NCBI RefSeq assembly: GCF_014843005.1
Contig: NZ_JACYXM010000006.1
Span: 248,001 to 312,000, forward strand
DNA length: 64,000 nt
Reading direction: 5' to 3'
Source: Rhodanobacter sp. DHG33
Lineage (GTDB): Bacteria; Pseudomonadota; Gammaproteobacteria; Xanthomonadales; Rhodanobacteraceae
This document shows positions 51,937-62,700 of this stretch, piece after piece. Within the stretch, counting starts at the first letter, position 1, and each line of letters starts with the position of its first letter. The notes below the pieces were generated by a model, which saw nothing but the letters and a program-made list of their open reading frames with translations, was not told the DNA's origin and searched no databases. Position numbers and translations under genes: made by a program.

Positions 51937-53403
51937 TCAGGTTTTTCGTTGGCGTTCGCTGGAGCTGGGTATGCGCAAGCCCTCGCGGTACTTGGCCACG
52001 GTGCGGCGCGCGACCTGGATGCCCTTGCTCTTGAGCTCTTCGGCCAGCGCCTGGTCGGACAGCGGTTTGCGCGGGTCTTCGCCGTCGATCAACTTCTGCA
52101 GCATGGCCTGGATCGCGGTGGCCGAAGCGCTGCCGCCGTCTTCGGTGGCCACGCCGCTGGAGAAGAAATACTTCAGCTCGAAGGTGCCGCGCGGCGTATG
52201 CACGTACTTGCGCGTGGTGACGCGCGAGATGGTGGATTCGTGCATGCCCACTTCTTCCGCCACTTCGCGCAGCACCAGCGGGTGCATCGCCTCGGGGCCG
52301 TAGTCGAGGAAGGCGCTTTGCCGCTGCACGATGGCGCCGGCCACCTTGAGCAGGGTTTCGGCACGCGACTCCAGGCTCTTGAGCAGCCAGCGCGCTTCCT
52401 GCAACTGCCCTTTCATCCAGTTGGCGTCGTCGCCGCGGGCGCGGGCGATCAGGTTGCAGTAGTGCTGGTTGAGGCCGAGCTGCGGCTGCGCGTCCATGTT
52501 GAGGCGCACCTGCCAGCGGCTGCCTTCGCGTACCGCATAGACGTCGGGGGCCACGTATTCCACGGGGGTGGCGTCCAGCGCCGCGCCGGGACGCGGGTCG
52601 AGACTGCGGATCAGCGCCCCGGCAATGGCCACCTCGTCTTCGCCGACGCGCAGCTTGCGCGCCAGCTTCGCGATGTCGTTGCGGGCCAGCAGCTCGAGTT
52701 CGCTTTCGACGATGGCGAGCGCCAGCTCGCGCTGCGGCGTGGCGGGGTCGAACTGCAGCAACTGGCTGCGCAGGCAGTCGCGCAGATCGAGGCTGGCCAC
52801 GCCCAGCGGGTCGAAGCCTTGCAGGCGGCGGCGCACCGCCTCGATTTCGTCGAGGCTGGCGGCGAAATTTTCCGGCAGCACCGCGCGTACCGCTTCGATG
52901 CCGTCGGTGAGGTAGCCGTCGCCGTTCAGCGCATCGATCATCGCGGTGGCGATCGCAGTCTGGCGCGGGTTGAAGCCGGCGAGGTTGAGTTGCCACAGCA
53001 GGTGCTGCTGCAGGGTTTCGGGCGCGGCGCTCTGCGGTTCGAAGTCGTCGTCGCCGCGCGCATTGCCGTTGCCCGCGGCGCCGCTGGAAAAATCGATGGG
53101 TGTCTCGACGTTGCCGCCGCCGTCGCTGGCCCATTCGGAAGGATCGTCGCCATCGATGTCGTTGTCGGCGGCGATTTCGACGGCGCTGGGGGAGGGGGTG
53201 TATTCGGCCTCCGGCGCGCTTTCGTCGGCGCTGGCGTCGTCCTCGTTTTCGTCGACGAATTCCAGCAGCGGATTGCCTTCGGCGATCTGGCGCAATTCGG
53301 CTTCCAGCTCCAGCTGCGACAGCTGCAGCAGGCGTATCGCCAACTGCAGTTGCGGCGTCAGGGTGAGCTGTTGGCGAAGGCGGAATTGCAGGGCGGGTTT
53401 CAT
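51937..53403 (-). CDS. rpoN: RNA polymerase sigma-54 factor
   Basis: 488 residues. N-terminal activator-interaction region (MKPALQFRLRQQLTLTPQLQLAIRLLQLSQLELEAEL), an acidic region II (about 55-110), core-binding domain, HTH (LREVAEEVGMHESTISRVTTRKYVHTPRGTFELKYFFSSG) and the RpoN box ARRTVAKYRE near the C-terminus. Directs transcription from -24/-12 promoters. Here follows lptB by 70 bp. Confidence 0.97.
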   Translation of the reverse strand: MKPALQFRLRQQLTLTPQLQLAIRLLQLSQLELEAELRQIAEGNPLLEFVDENEDDASADESAPEAEYTPSPSAVEIAADNDIDGDDPSEWASDGGGNVETPIDFSSGAAGNGNARGDDDFEPQSAAPETLQQHLLWQLNLAGFNPRQTAIATAMIDALNGDGYLTDGIEAVRAVLPENFAASLDEIEAVRRRLQGFDPLGVASLDLRDCLRSQLLQFDPATPQRELALAIVESELELLARNDIAKLARKLRVGEDEVAIAGALIRSLDPRPGAALDATPVEYVAPDVYAVREGSRWQVRLNMDAQPQLGLNQHYCNLIARARGDDANWMKGQLQEARWLLKSLESRAETLLKVAGAIVQRQSAFLDYGPEAMHPLVLREVAEEVGMHESTISRVTTRKYVHTPRGTFELKYFFSSGVATEDGGSASATAIQAMLQKLIDGEDPRKPLSDQALAEELKSKGIQVARRTVAKYREGLRIPSSSERQRKT

Positions 53404-53431
53404 GTCGACGCCATCCTACCCGCAGCCGACA

Positions 53432-53459
53432 GGGGGGGCCATAGCCGCCCCCCCGGCTA
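53432..53459. other. GC-rich inverted repeats between lptB and rpoN
   Basis: G7 (53432-53438) can pair with C7 (53448-53454), and TAGCCG (53442-53447) with CGGCTA (53454-53459). The two hairpins are mutually exclusive. They lie between lptB and the rpoN start and could act as an attenuating or processing structure. Confidence 0.4.
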
Positions 53460-53473
53460 CCGTGGAACCGGGG

Positions 53474-54193
<720 letters not shown>

Positions 54194-54196
54194 CGA

Positions 54197-54883
54197 TCAG
54201 TGGCCCTTTGCCGGTGCGGCGGGTTTTGCCGGGGTGGCGGCGGGTTTGGGAAGCAGCTTGCCGGCCACCGGCTCGTTGTCGGGCACCGGCAGCGCGGTGG
54301 GCGGCTTGGCGCAGATGACCGGCGTGGCCGTGGTGTTCTTGGGCAGGATCACGCCGTGCACCAGACCGTCGCCGCCGGTGTCGCCGGTGATCTGGCTGGT
54401 GTTCTGGTCGTAGGTGAGCTTGTCGCCGTGGAATTCGCCGCGGCACTGCTGCACCACCACCGCGTTGCCGGTGAGCACGGCGATGCCGTTGATGTTGTCG
54501 TAGTTCAGGGTGGCCGCATCGCCGGTCATCAGGTTGTTGTTCTCGTCCAGTTCCTGGATGTGCGCCGGATGGCCGGGCGTGCCGGTGACCACCACGCGCG
54601 ACACCTGCTGGTCGCCGTCCATGTAGAGCTTGGCGACGTCGCCGGTGACCAGCATGGTGCCCTGGGTGATCTTGACGCTGCCGGTGAGCGTGGTGACCGT
54701 ATTCGGCGCGTTGTAGGCGTTGGTCTGCTTGGCCCAGGTATTCATTATCTGCTGGCGATCCGACTTCTTGGCGCTGGCCGCCAGCGGGGTCAGGGCGAGC
54801 AGGGCCGCCACGCAGGCAGCACCGAAGACCTCACGATTTGCGTTGCGGGCGCGGGCGCGGCGGGAAGGTGCCATGGCTTGCAT
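54197..54883 (-). CDS. lptA: Periplasmic LPS bridge protein LptA
   Basis: 228 residues. Signal peptide (cleavage near AASAKKSD), then the OstA/LptA beta-jellyroll (TLTGSVKITQGTMLVTGDVAKLYMDG; LNYDNINGIAVLTGNAVVVQ), followed by a Pro/Ala/Lys-rich tail of about 45 residues. Forms the periplasmic bridge for LPS. Overlaps the 3' end of lptC by 53 bp. Confidence 0.93.
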   Translation of the reverse strand: MQAMAPSRRARARNANREVFGAACVAALLALTPLAASAKKSDRQQIMNTWAKQTNAYNAPNTVTTLTGSVKITQGTMLVTGDVAKLYMDGDQQVSRVVVTGTPGHPAHIQELDENNNLMTGDAATLNYDNINGIAVLTGNAVVVQQCRGEFHGDKLTYDQNTSQITGDTGGDGLVHGVILPKNTTATPVICAKPPTALPVPDNEPVAGKLLPKPAATPAKPAAPAKGH

Positions 54884-55463
54884 CGAGCAGCTCCAGATGG
54901 TTGTCGTTGAGGTTGGCGCGCATGCCGATGCCGTCCAGTGTACGGGCGCCCTGCACGGCGTGTGCCGCTTCGGCCGTTTCCATGCGGTTCTCCTTCGGCC
55001 AGGCGGTGACCTCGGAGGTGTCCAGGGTCGCCATGTCCACCGGCTGGCCCTTGGCGTCGGTATAGGCGGCGCGCTGCATGTGCACCGGGCCCTGCAGCTT
55101 GATCAGGGTGCCGCTCTTGTCCACCCAGCCGTACAGCGAATGGCCGTCCCAGTCCGGGATGCCGGGCTTCTTGGGGGAGATCTGGAAGACCGGCGCGTTG
55201 ATGTACAGGGTGTCGTCGTCCTCGCGGCGCTCCATATGGGGCGCCTGCATGCGGAAGGCCAGCATGCCCTCGGGGTTGTAGGACCACATCTTGGCGTTGT
55301 AGAGCACGTAACCCGAACGAGGCGGGCCCACGAAGTCGTTTTCCTTCGGCGCCCCGCTCACCCACCACAGCAGCGCCTGGGCGAGGCCGGCGGCCAGCGC
55401 CACCAGCACGATCATGGCGGGCAGTTTGCGGTCGCGGAACCAGAGTCGCAGGGAGGCGATCAC
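54831..55463 (-). CDS. lptC: LPS export protein LptC
   Basis: 210 residues. Single N-terminal transmembrane helix (about 15-35, LPAMIVLVALAAGLAQALLWW), then periplasmic domain with LFGPPRS-like DFVGPPRSGYVLYNAKMWSYN. GTG start at 55463 overlaps the kdsC stop (GTGA). Passes LPS from LptFG to LptA. The 53-bp overlap with lptA is unusually long. Confidence 0.92.
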   Translation of the reverse strand: MIASLRLWFRDRKLPAMIVLVALAAGLAQALLWWVSGAPKENDFVGPPRSGYVLYNAKMWSYNPEGMLAFRMQAPHMERREDDDTLYINAPVFQISPKKPGIPDWDGHSLYGWVDKSGTLIKLQGPVHMQRAAYTDAKGQPVDMATLDTSEVTAWPKENRMETAEAAHAVQGARTLDGIGMRANLNDNHLELLDASHGTFPPRPRPQRKS

Positions 55464-55999
55464 TGCCAACGCTCCCGCTCGGCGGCGCTCTTGCCCTGCG
55501 CGTGCAGGATCAGGTCGCAGGCTTCGCGCGCCGCGCCCATGCCGCCGGACAGGCGGGTCTGCCAGTGCGCGGCCTCGGCCACCCACGGATGGGCGTTGGC
55601 CACGGCCACGGCGAGGCCGGCGATGCGCATCGCCGGCAGGTCGGGCAGGTCGTCGCCGACGAAGGCGGCCTGTTCGGGCATGAGGCCCAGCGCCTCCAGC
55701 AGGGCCGCGAGGCAGACGCGCTTGTCGCCCTGGCCCTGGTAGACGTGGGCGATGCCCAGTTCCTCGGCGCGCAGCGCCACCGGATGGCTGATGCGCGCAG
55801 TGATGATCGCCACCTGGATGCCGTTCGCCTGCAGCCGCTTCAGGCCCAGGCCGTCATGCACGTGGAACACCTTGGTTTCGCGGCCGTCCTCGCCGTACCA
55901 CAGCCGGCCATCGGTGAGCGTGCCGTCCACGTCGAACGCGGCCACGCGGATTTTCGCGGCACGGGCGAGGAGATCGGCGGGAAGATCGGCCAGATACAT
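55460..55999 (-). CDS. kdsC: 3-deoxy-D-manno-octulosonate 8-phosphate phosphatase
   Basis: 179 residues, HAD phosphatase without cap (C0, tetrameric). Motif I FDVDGTLTDGRLWY, motif II ITAR, motif III with GDDLPDLPAM. Removes phosphate from KDO-8-P to give KDO for LPS. Follows kdsD after 40 bp, as in the standard cluster. Confidence 0.96.
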   Translation of the reverse strand: MYLADLPADLLARAAKIRVAAFDVDGTLTDGRLWYGEDGRETKVFHVHDGLGLKRLQANGIQVAIITARISHPVALRAEELGIAHVYQGQGDKRVCLAALLEALGLMPEQAAFVGDDLPDLPAMRIAGLAVAVANAHPWVAEAAHWQTRLSGGMGAAREACDLILHAQGKSAAERERWQ

Positions 56000-56039
56000 G
56001 GATGGGTTCGCGCAGATGGAGGGAAGGAGCAACGCGCGA

Positions 56040-57050
56040 TCAGACCACGCGTGCACGGAGCAGATCGTGAATATTGAGCGCACCGACCACACGCCGTTCA
56101 TCGTCCACGACCAGCAGGGCGTGAATCTGGTGCTTCTCCATCAGCTGCGCCGCCTCGGCGGCCAGCTTGTCGGGGCCGATGGTCTTGGGGCCGCGGGTCA
56201 TCAGCGCGGCCACGGTGGCGCCGCGCAGGTTCACGCCTTCGTCGTCCAGGGCGCGGCGCAGATCACCGTCGGTGAAGACGCCGAGCAGGCGCTGCTGCTC
56301 GTCCACCACGGCGGTCATGCCGAGATGCTTGCGGGTCATTTCCACCAGGGCGGCAGTGAGGCTGGCCTCGGGCGGCACGCAGGGCACGTCGTCGCCTGAG
56401 TGCATCACGTCGCTGATCCTGAGCAGCAGGCGGCGGCCCAGGCTGCCGGCGGGGTGCGAACGGGCGAAATCGTCCGAGGTGAAGCCGCGCGCCTCCAGCA
56501 GCGCGATCGCCAGCGCATCGCCCAGTACAAGGGCGGCGGTGGTGCTGGTGGTGGGGGCGAGGCCCAGCGGGCAGGCTTCGTTGCTGATGCTGCCGTCGAC
56601 GTGCACGTTGGCCTGGGTGGCCAGCGAGGAATTCGGCTTGCCGGTGATCGCGATCAGCGGGATGCCCTGGCGCTTGATCATCGGCAGGATGAACAGCAGC
56701 TCGTCGGTCTCGCCGGAATACGAGAGCGCCAGCACCACGTCGTCGGGCTGGATCATGCCGAGGTCGCCGTGGCTGGCCTCGCCGGGGTGCACGAAGAAGG
56801 CCGGGGTGCCGGTGGAGGCCAGGGTGGCGGCGATCTTGCGCGCCACGTGGCCGGACTTGCCCATCCCGGTGACCACCACGCGGCCCCGGCAGGCCAGGAT
56901 CAGCCGGCAGGCTTCCACGAAGGCGCCGTCGATGCGCGGCTCCAGCTCGGCGATGGCGGCCGCCTCGGTGGCGATCACCGCGCGCGCGCTGCGCACGATG
57001 GCGTCGGGCTGCGGTTCGATGGCGGCGTGCGGAGCGGGGCGTGGGTTCAT
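56040..57050 (-). CDS. kdsD: Arabinose-5-phosphate isomerase
   Basis: 336 residues. SIS domain (about 40-180: VVTGMGKSGHVARKIAATLASTGTPAFFVHPGEASHGDLGM, SYSGETDE), then two CBS domains (about 210-335, ISDVMHSGDDVPCVPP and HQIHALLVVDDERRVVG). Interconverts ribulose-5-P and arabinose-5-P, the first step to KDO. First gene of the minus-strand cluster; divergent from ibaG. Confidence 0.96.
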   Translation of the reverse strand: MNPRPAPHAAIEPQPDAIVRSARAVIATEAAAIAELEPRIDGAFVEACRLILACRGRVVVTGMGKSGHVARKIAATLASTGTPAFFVHPGEASHGDLGMIQPDDVVLALSYSGETDELLFILPMIKRQGIPLIAITGKPNSSLATQANVHVDGSISNEACPLGLAPTTSTTAALVLGDALAIALLEARGFTSDDFARSHPAGSLGRRLLLRISDVMHSGDDVPCVPPEASLTAALVEMTRKHLGMTAVVDEQQRLLGVFTDGDLRRALDDEGVNLRGATVAALMTRGPKTIGPDKLAAEAAQLMEKHQIHALLVVDDERRVVGALNIHDLLRARVV

Positions 57051-57092
57051 GTGGGCTCGATACAGGGCGTAGGAATGCCCGTGGTGAGGCCT

Positions 57093-57110
57093 CTGTCGTT
57101 TCTGCGACAG
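57093..57110. promoter_or_regulatory. Inverted repeat in the kdsD-ibaG divergent spacer
   Basis: CTGTCG (57093-57098), TTTCTG, CGACAG (57105-57110): a perfect 6-bp dyad, 43 bp upstream of kdsD and 99 bp upstream of ibaG. Could be an operator for the divergent promoters. Confidence 0.35.
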
Positions 57111-57208
57111 GGGATTTCCATTACCATGGCATATTCGCATTTTAACGTCACAAGCCGACGCGATGCCGATTCCGGCCGCGCCCGCTGCCCCCTTTTCGTG
57201 GAAACCCG

Positions 57209-57448
57209 ATGGACCCAGCACGCATCCAGACCCTGATCGAAACCGGCCTGCCAGGCGCGCAGGCCGAGGTCAGCGGCGACGATGGCGTGCATTTCGAGGC
57301 CACCGTGGTCGCCAGCCAGTTCGCCGGCAAGCTGCCGCTGGCGCGGCACCGGCTGGTCTACGCCACGCTGGGCGAACTGATGGGCGGCGCGATCCACGCG
57401 CTGGCATTGAAGACGCTGACCCCCGAGGAAGCCGCGGCGCGCCGTTGA
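57209..57448 (+). CDS. ibaG: BolA-family protein IbaG
   Basis: 79 residues. Compact BolA fold (IQTLIETGLPGAQAEVSGDDGVHFEATVVASQFAGKLPLARHRLVYATLGELM) with the conserved His in LARHRLVYATLG and a HALALKTLTPEEA end. IbaG/YrbA proteins pair with monothiol glutaredoxins and affect acid resistance. Located upstream of murA, as in E. coli. Confidence 0.95.
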   Translation: MDPARIQTLIETGLPGAQAEVSGDDGVHFEATVVASQFAGKLPLARHRLVYATLGELMGGAIHALALKTLTPEEAAARR

Positions 57449-58750
<1,302 letters not shown>

Positions 58751-58861
58751 GCGGGTCGCCGCAGACTGCCTTTCGTTGTGCAATGGTCCCGTTGGCCGGT
58801 CACGCGCCGCTGGCTGCGCGAACACGCACACGAGCTGGATCGCTACGCGGCTGCGTAGGCC

Positions 58862-59563
58862 TCAAGGCTGCGAGTAGCTCACCAGCTCCAGCGTGAGATT
58901 GCCGCCGTCCTTCTGGGAGATCTTCACCGGCACCGGGTATTTCGCGGGCACGTACCAGGCGTTGAAGTCACTGTTCTGGTCGGTGCGGTCCACGCGTACC
59001 GCATCGAACGAGCCGGCGGGGACGGCGACCTTTTCGCTGGCGGCCACCTTGAACGTCTGCATCTCGACGGCCTGCCTGCCGCCGACGGGAAAGCTGGCGC
59101 TCTTCGCACCGCTGCGCAGCGCGATACCCAGCGCCAGCGGCAGGGTGTTGCGTTCCACCATGCCCGGCTGCATGGGGTAGCTGTGGTGTTTGCCGTTGTC
59201 GTCCATCTGCACGGTATTGCCCTGCACGACGAGTTCGCGGTTCTTCGGCTTGAACGAAGAGGCGAAGGCGTATTTGTACGACACCGCCTGCGGCACCTGG
59301 TCGGCCCAGGTGAAGCGCGACACTTCCGACGTACTGGCGCCGAACGCGGCGGCGAGGCCGGAGGTGCCGGTGATCTTGTCGGTGTATTCGAACTGGCCGT
59401 TGCCGACAGGCTTCAGCGTGAGCCTGGCGTCGCCCATCGGCTCGCCACCCTGCAGCACGTGGTAGGTGGCGGTGAAGGACTGGGGCACGCTCGCGGCGGA
59501 AACGGCGGTGGCGGGCAGGACGAAGGCTGCGGCTAGGCTGGCACGGAGGAGTGAGATTTTCAT
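58862..59563 (-). CDS. DUF3108 domain-containing secreted protein
   Basis: 233 residues. Signal peptide (MKISLLRASLAAAFVLPATAVSAA), then a beta-rich DUF3108 domain (SFTATYHVLQGGEPMGDARLTL; ... FDAVRVDRTDQNSDFNAWYVPAKYPVPVKI). Commonly found beside purine genes in Xanthomonadales. Lies 47 bp after purN on the same strand, so likely cotranscribed. Function unknown; periplasmic. Confidence 0.88.
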   Translation of the reverse strand: MKISLLRASLAAAFVLPATAVSAASVPQSFTATYHVLQGGEPMGDARLTLKPVGNGQFEYTDKITGTSGLAAAFGASTSEVSRFTWADQVPQAVSYKYAFASSFKPKNRELVVQGNTVQMDDNGKHHSYPMQPGMVERNTLPLALGIALRSGAKSASFPVGGRQAVEMQTFKVAASEKVAVPAGSFDAVRVDRTDQNSDFNAWYVPAKYPVPVKISQKDGGNLTLELVSYSQP

Positions 59564-59610
59564 CCTGCCGAATATAGGTCGTGCGCCTGAATGCCGCACG
59601 ACCTGGATTC

Positions 59611-60264
59611 TTACGAAAGCTGCGCCAGGGTGAGCGGCACAGCCACCGGCCGGCCATCGAACATCGCCTCGCCATCCCAGCGCAGGCGGCCGCGGGCGAT
59701 GGCACCGACCACGGCGGGCAGCAGTCGGTGTTCTTCGGCCAGCAGGCGCTCGGCGAGCGAGGCTTCGGTGTCGCCCGGGCCGACAGGGATGCGCGCCTGC
59801 GCTACCACCGGGCCGCCATCCAGTTCGGCGGTGACGTAGTGGACGCTGGCGCCGTGCTCGCTGTCCCCGGCTTCGAGGCAGCGGCGATGCGTATGCAGGC
59901 CGGGGTACTTCGGCAGCAGCGACGGATGGATGTTGATGGCGCGTCCTTCCCACTCGGCCACCACGGCGGCGTCGATCACGCGCATGAAGCCGGCCAGCAC
60001 CAGCAGCTCGGCACCACTGGCGGCGACGCGTGCGAACAGCGCACGGTCGAAGCTGGGGCGGTCCGGATAATCCTTCGGGTTCAGGGACAGCGTGGGGATG
60101 TGCGCGGCTTCGGCCAGCCGCAGCGCACCGGCGGATGCCTTGTCGCTGCCTACCAGCACCATGTCCACGGGCAACGTGCCGGCCTCGCGCACGGCGATCA
60201 GCGCGGCGAGGTTGCTGCCGCGGCCGGAGGCGAGCACGGCGACCTTGAGGAGAGGCTGGCTCAC
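59611..60264 (-). CDS. purN: Phosphoribosylglycinamide formyltransferase
   Basis: 217 residues. N-terminal VLASGRGSNLAALI, active-site INIHPSLLPKYPGLHTHRR with Asn/His, and Asp in TAELDGGPVVAQA. Adds a formyl group to GAR from 10-formyl-THF in purine synthesis. Seven bases separate it from purM. Confidence 0.97.
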   Translation of the reverse strand: MSQPLLKVAVLASGRGSNLAALIAVREAGTLPVDMVLVGSDKASAGALRLAEAAHIPTLSLNPKDYPDRPSFDRALFARVAASGAELLVLAGFMRVIDAAVVAEWEGRAINIHPSLLPKYPGLHTHRRCLEAGDSEHGASVHYVTAELDGGPVVAQARIPVGPGDTEASLAERLLAEEHRLLPAVVGAIARGRLRWDGEAMFDGRPVAVPLTLAQLS

Positions 60265-60271
60265 GCTGGGC

Positions 60272-61306
60272 TCAGCCGATATGGACGCGCTCGTCGCCCG
60301 TCGCCTTCACCACTTCGCCGATGACGCGGCTGGACAGCCCATGCTTTGCCAGCAGGGCGGATGCCGCAGCCACCGCGTCGCGCGGCAGGATCACGGTGAA
60401 GCCCACGCCGCAGTTGAAGGTGCGCCACATCTCTTCGCGCGCCACCTTGCCTTCGCGCTGCAGCCAGTCGAACACCGGGGGCAGGGCGATGCTGCCCGCG
60501 TCGAGTGCGAGGCCGAGACCGTCGGGCACCACGCGGATGATGTTTTCCTTGAGGCCGCCGCCGGTGATGTGGGCCATGCCGTGGATCGCCGCAGCCTGCG
60601 TGGCGATCAATTCCAGCATCGGCTTCACGTAGATCGTGGTGGGGGCCATCAGCGCATCGACGAGCTTCACGCCGCCCACGTCCAGGTCCAGCGGGCTGCC
60701 GGCGCGTTCGAGGATCTTGCGGACCAGCGAATAGCCATTGGAGTGCGGGCCGCTGGAGGCCACGCCCAGCACCACGTCGCCGGCCACGATGCCGTCGCCG
60801 GAGAGCAGCTGCGACTTTTCCACCGCGCCCACGGTGAAGCCGGCCAGATCGTATTCGCCCGGCGGGTACATGTCGGGCATCTCGGCGGTCTCGCCGCCGA
60901 TCAGCGCGCAACCGGCCAGCTCGCAGCCCTTGGCGATGCCGCCGACCACGGCCGCGGCGGTGTCCACGTCCAGCTTGCCGGTGGCGAAGTAGTCGAGGAA
61001 GAACAGCGGCTCGGCGCCCTGCACCAGCACGTCGTTGACGCACATGCCCACCAGGTCGATGCCGATGGTGTCGTGGCGGTTCAACTGCTGGGCCAGCTTG
61101 AGCTTGGTGCCCACGCCGTCGGTGCCGGAAACCAGCACCGGCTCCTTGTATTTGCCGCCCAGGTTGAACAGGCCGCCGAAGCCGCCCAGCCCGCCCATCA
61201 CTTCGGGACGGCTGGTGCGCTTGACCAGCGGCTTGATGCGTTCGACCAGAGCATTGCCGGCGTCGATGTCGACTCCGGCGGCACGGTAGGTGAGGGCGTC
61301 GGACAT
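60272..61306 (-). CDS. purM: Phosphoribosylformylglycinamidine cyclo-ligase
   Basis: 344 residues. Typical PurM motifs: [82 protein letters not shown] and [13 protein letters not shown]. Forms AIR ring in the fifth step. Divergent from the DUF2066 gene with a 147-bp spacer. Confidence 0.98.
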   Translation of the reverse strand: MSDALTYRAAGVDIDAGNALVERIKPLVKRTSRPEVMGGLGGFGGLFNLGGKYKEPVLVSGTDGVGTKLKLAQQLNRHDTIGIDLVGMCVNDVLVQGAEPLFFLDYFATGKLDVDTAAAVVGGIAKGCELAGCALIGGETAEMPDMYPPGEYDLAGFTVGAVEKSQLLSGDGIVAGDVVLGVASSGPHSNGYSLVRKILERAGSPLDLDVGGVKLVDALMAPTTIYVKPMLELIATQAAAIHGMAHITGGGLKENIIRVVPDGLGLALDAGSIALPPVFDWLQREGKVAREEMWRTFNCGVGFTVILPRDAVAAASALLAKHGLSSRVIGEVVKATGDERVHIG

Positions 61307-61453
61307 GGCGGCAACCGGCGTGGGAAACGCGCAATTCTACTGCATGCGGCGGGCTGCCGACGCGGTCGCGCATCGGTTTCGTGGCCGACGGCATGGACGC
61401 CACGGGGGCGATTGGGCAGACTTCCACGGTATCCCCCGCCAAGTGTCCCGCCC

Positions 61454-62440
61454 ATGCGCCCGTTCGCCATGCGTCTGTTCTCCGTCGTCCTGCTGCTGGG
61501 CCTGGTCGCGTGGCAGCCGTTGCGGGCGCAAAGCGCCTCGCCGTATTCGGTGACGGTGCCGGTGACCGACACCAGCGATGCCCAGCGCGGCGACGCCTTC
61601 GCCAGCGCGCTGAGCCAGGTGCTGGCCCGGGTGGCCGGCGGGCAGGACCTGCGCGGCAAGCCCGGTTACGACGACGCGCTGAAGAACGCCGCGGCGCTGG
61701 TGCTGCACTTCCAGTACGCACGCGCCGCTACCGGCATGAGTCTCTCGGTGGATTTCGAGCCGGGCGCGGTGCGCCACCTGGTGACCCAGCTGGGTGTGGT
61801 GGACAGCGTGAGCGGCAAGCCGCCGGTGCTGTTGATGGTGCGCGGCAGCGACGGCCAATTGATGGACAAGGCGGCCCTGGCCAGCCTCGCCAGCGCGGCC
61901 GCCGCGCGCGGCTACGACGTGGCCTATGCCGATCCCGCGAACGCCCCCGACCCGGCCAAGGTGGATGCCGCCGATCCCGCCACGCTGGCGGCGATCAACC
62001 AGCAATACCACACCGGCCTGGTGCTGCTGGGCAGCCTGCATAACGGCAGCGCGGACTGGACCCTGGTATCCGGCGGCAAGTCGCAGCGCTGGAACGACAA
62101 GGCCGCCACCGAAGACACGCTGATGGCCAACGCCGGCAACGGCGTGGTGGATCGCCTCGGCAGGCAGCTCAACGTGATCGGCTCCACCGTCAACGACGAG
62201 CGGCTGTGGGTGAGCGGCCTCGCCAGCGCGATGGACTACGCCAACGTGCTCAATCTGCTGCGCAACGATCCTTCTGTGCGCAGCGTCGCCACCTTGGGGG
62301 CGGACAACGACGGCATGCTGTTCGAGGTGAAGTCGGTGATGCCGGCCGACGCGTTGACCGCGAACCTCGCCGCCAGCGGGCGGCTGATCCGCGGCGACGC
62401 GCATCCCGATACCGATGCCAGCCTGCGCTGGTTGCATTGA
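61454..62440 (+). CDS. DUF2066 domain-containing periplasmic protein
   Basis: 328 residues. Signal peptide (MRPFAMRLFSVVLLLGLVAWQPLRAQ); DUF2066 domain (YSVTVPVTDTSDAQRGDAFASALSQVLARVAGGQDLRG; VVDSVSGKPPVLLMVRGSDG). Nearly always found between purM and perM-hda in gammaproteobacteria, with no assigned function. Alternative ATG at 61469 (MRLFSVV) is possible. 260 bp of non-coding DNA follows it. Confidence 0.88.
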   Translation: MRPFAMRLFSVVLLLGLVAWQPLRAQSASPYSVTVPVTDTSDAQRGDAFASALSQVLARVAGGQDLRGKPGYDDALKNAAALVLHFQYARAATGMSLSVDFEPGAVRHLVTQLGVVDSVSGKPPVLLMVRGSDGQLMDKAALASLASAAAARGYDVAYADPANAPDPAKVDAADPATLAAINQQYHTGLVLLGSLHNGSADWTLVSGGKSQRWNDKAATEDTLMANAGNGVVDRLGRQLNVIGSTVNDERLWVSGLASAMDYANVLNLLRNDPSVRSVATLGADNDGMLFEVKSVMPADALTANLAASGRLIRGDAHPDTDASLRWLH

Positions 62441-62700
62441 GGCGTGGCTGCACGTAGCGTCATGCATGACGACATTGCCATTCCCGCCACGCTGCGCGCG
62501 GAACGCCCGAAGGGCGGCCCCGGGCAGGGCGGCACCACCGAATGACCCGATTTACTTGGTGTTTCCATGCGAAATGGATGCTCGCATCTCCCTGCGGTGC
62601 GCTCGTCCTTCCGGCCGGTTCAGCTGTTCGCCAGCGGCATCGGCAGTCGCAGGCATGACGCCTCGAAACGAGGGGCAAGCATGATGTATTGGGGAACGCC

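Noticed and set aside
60092-61453. Long plus-strand extension upstream of the DUF2066 gene
   Set aside because: It covers purN and purM antisense; the true start is at the signal peptide near 61454.
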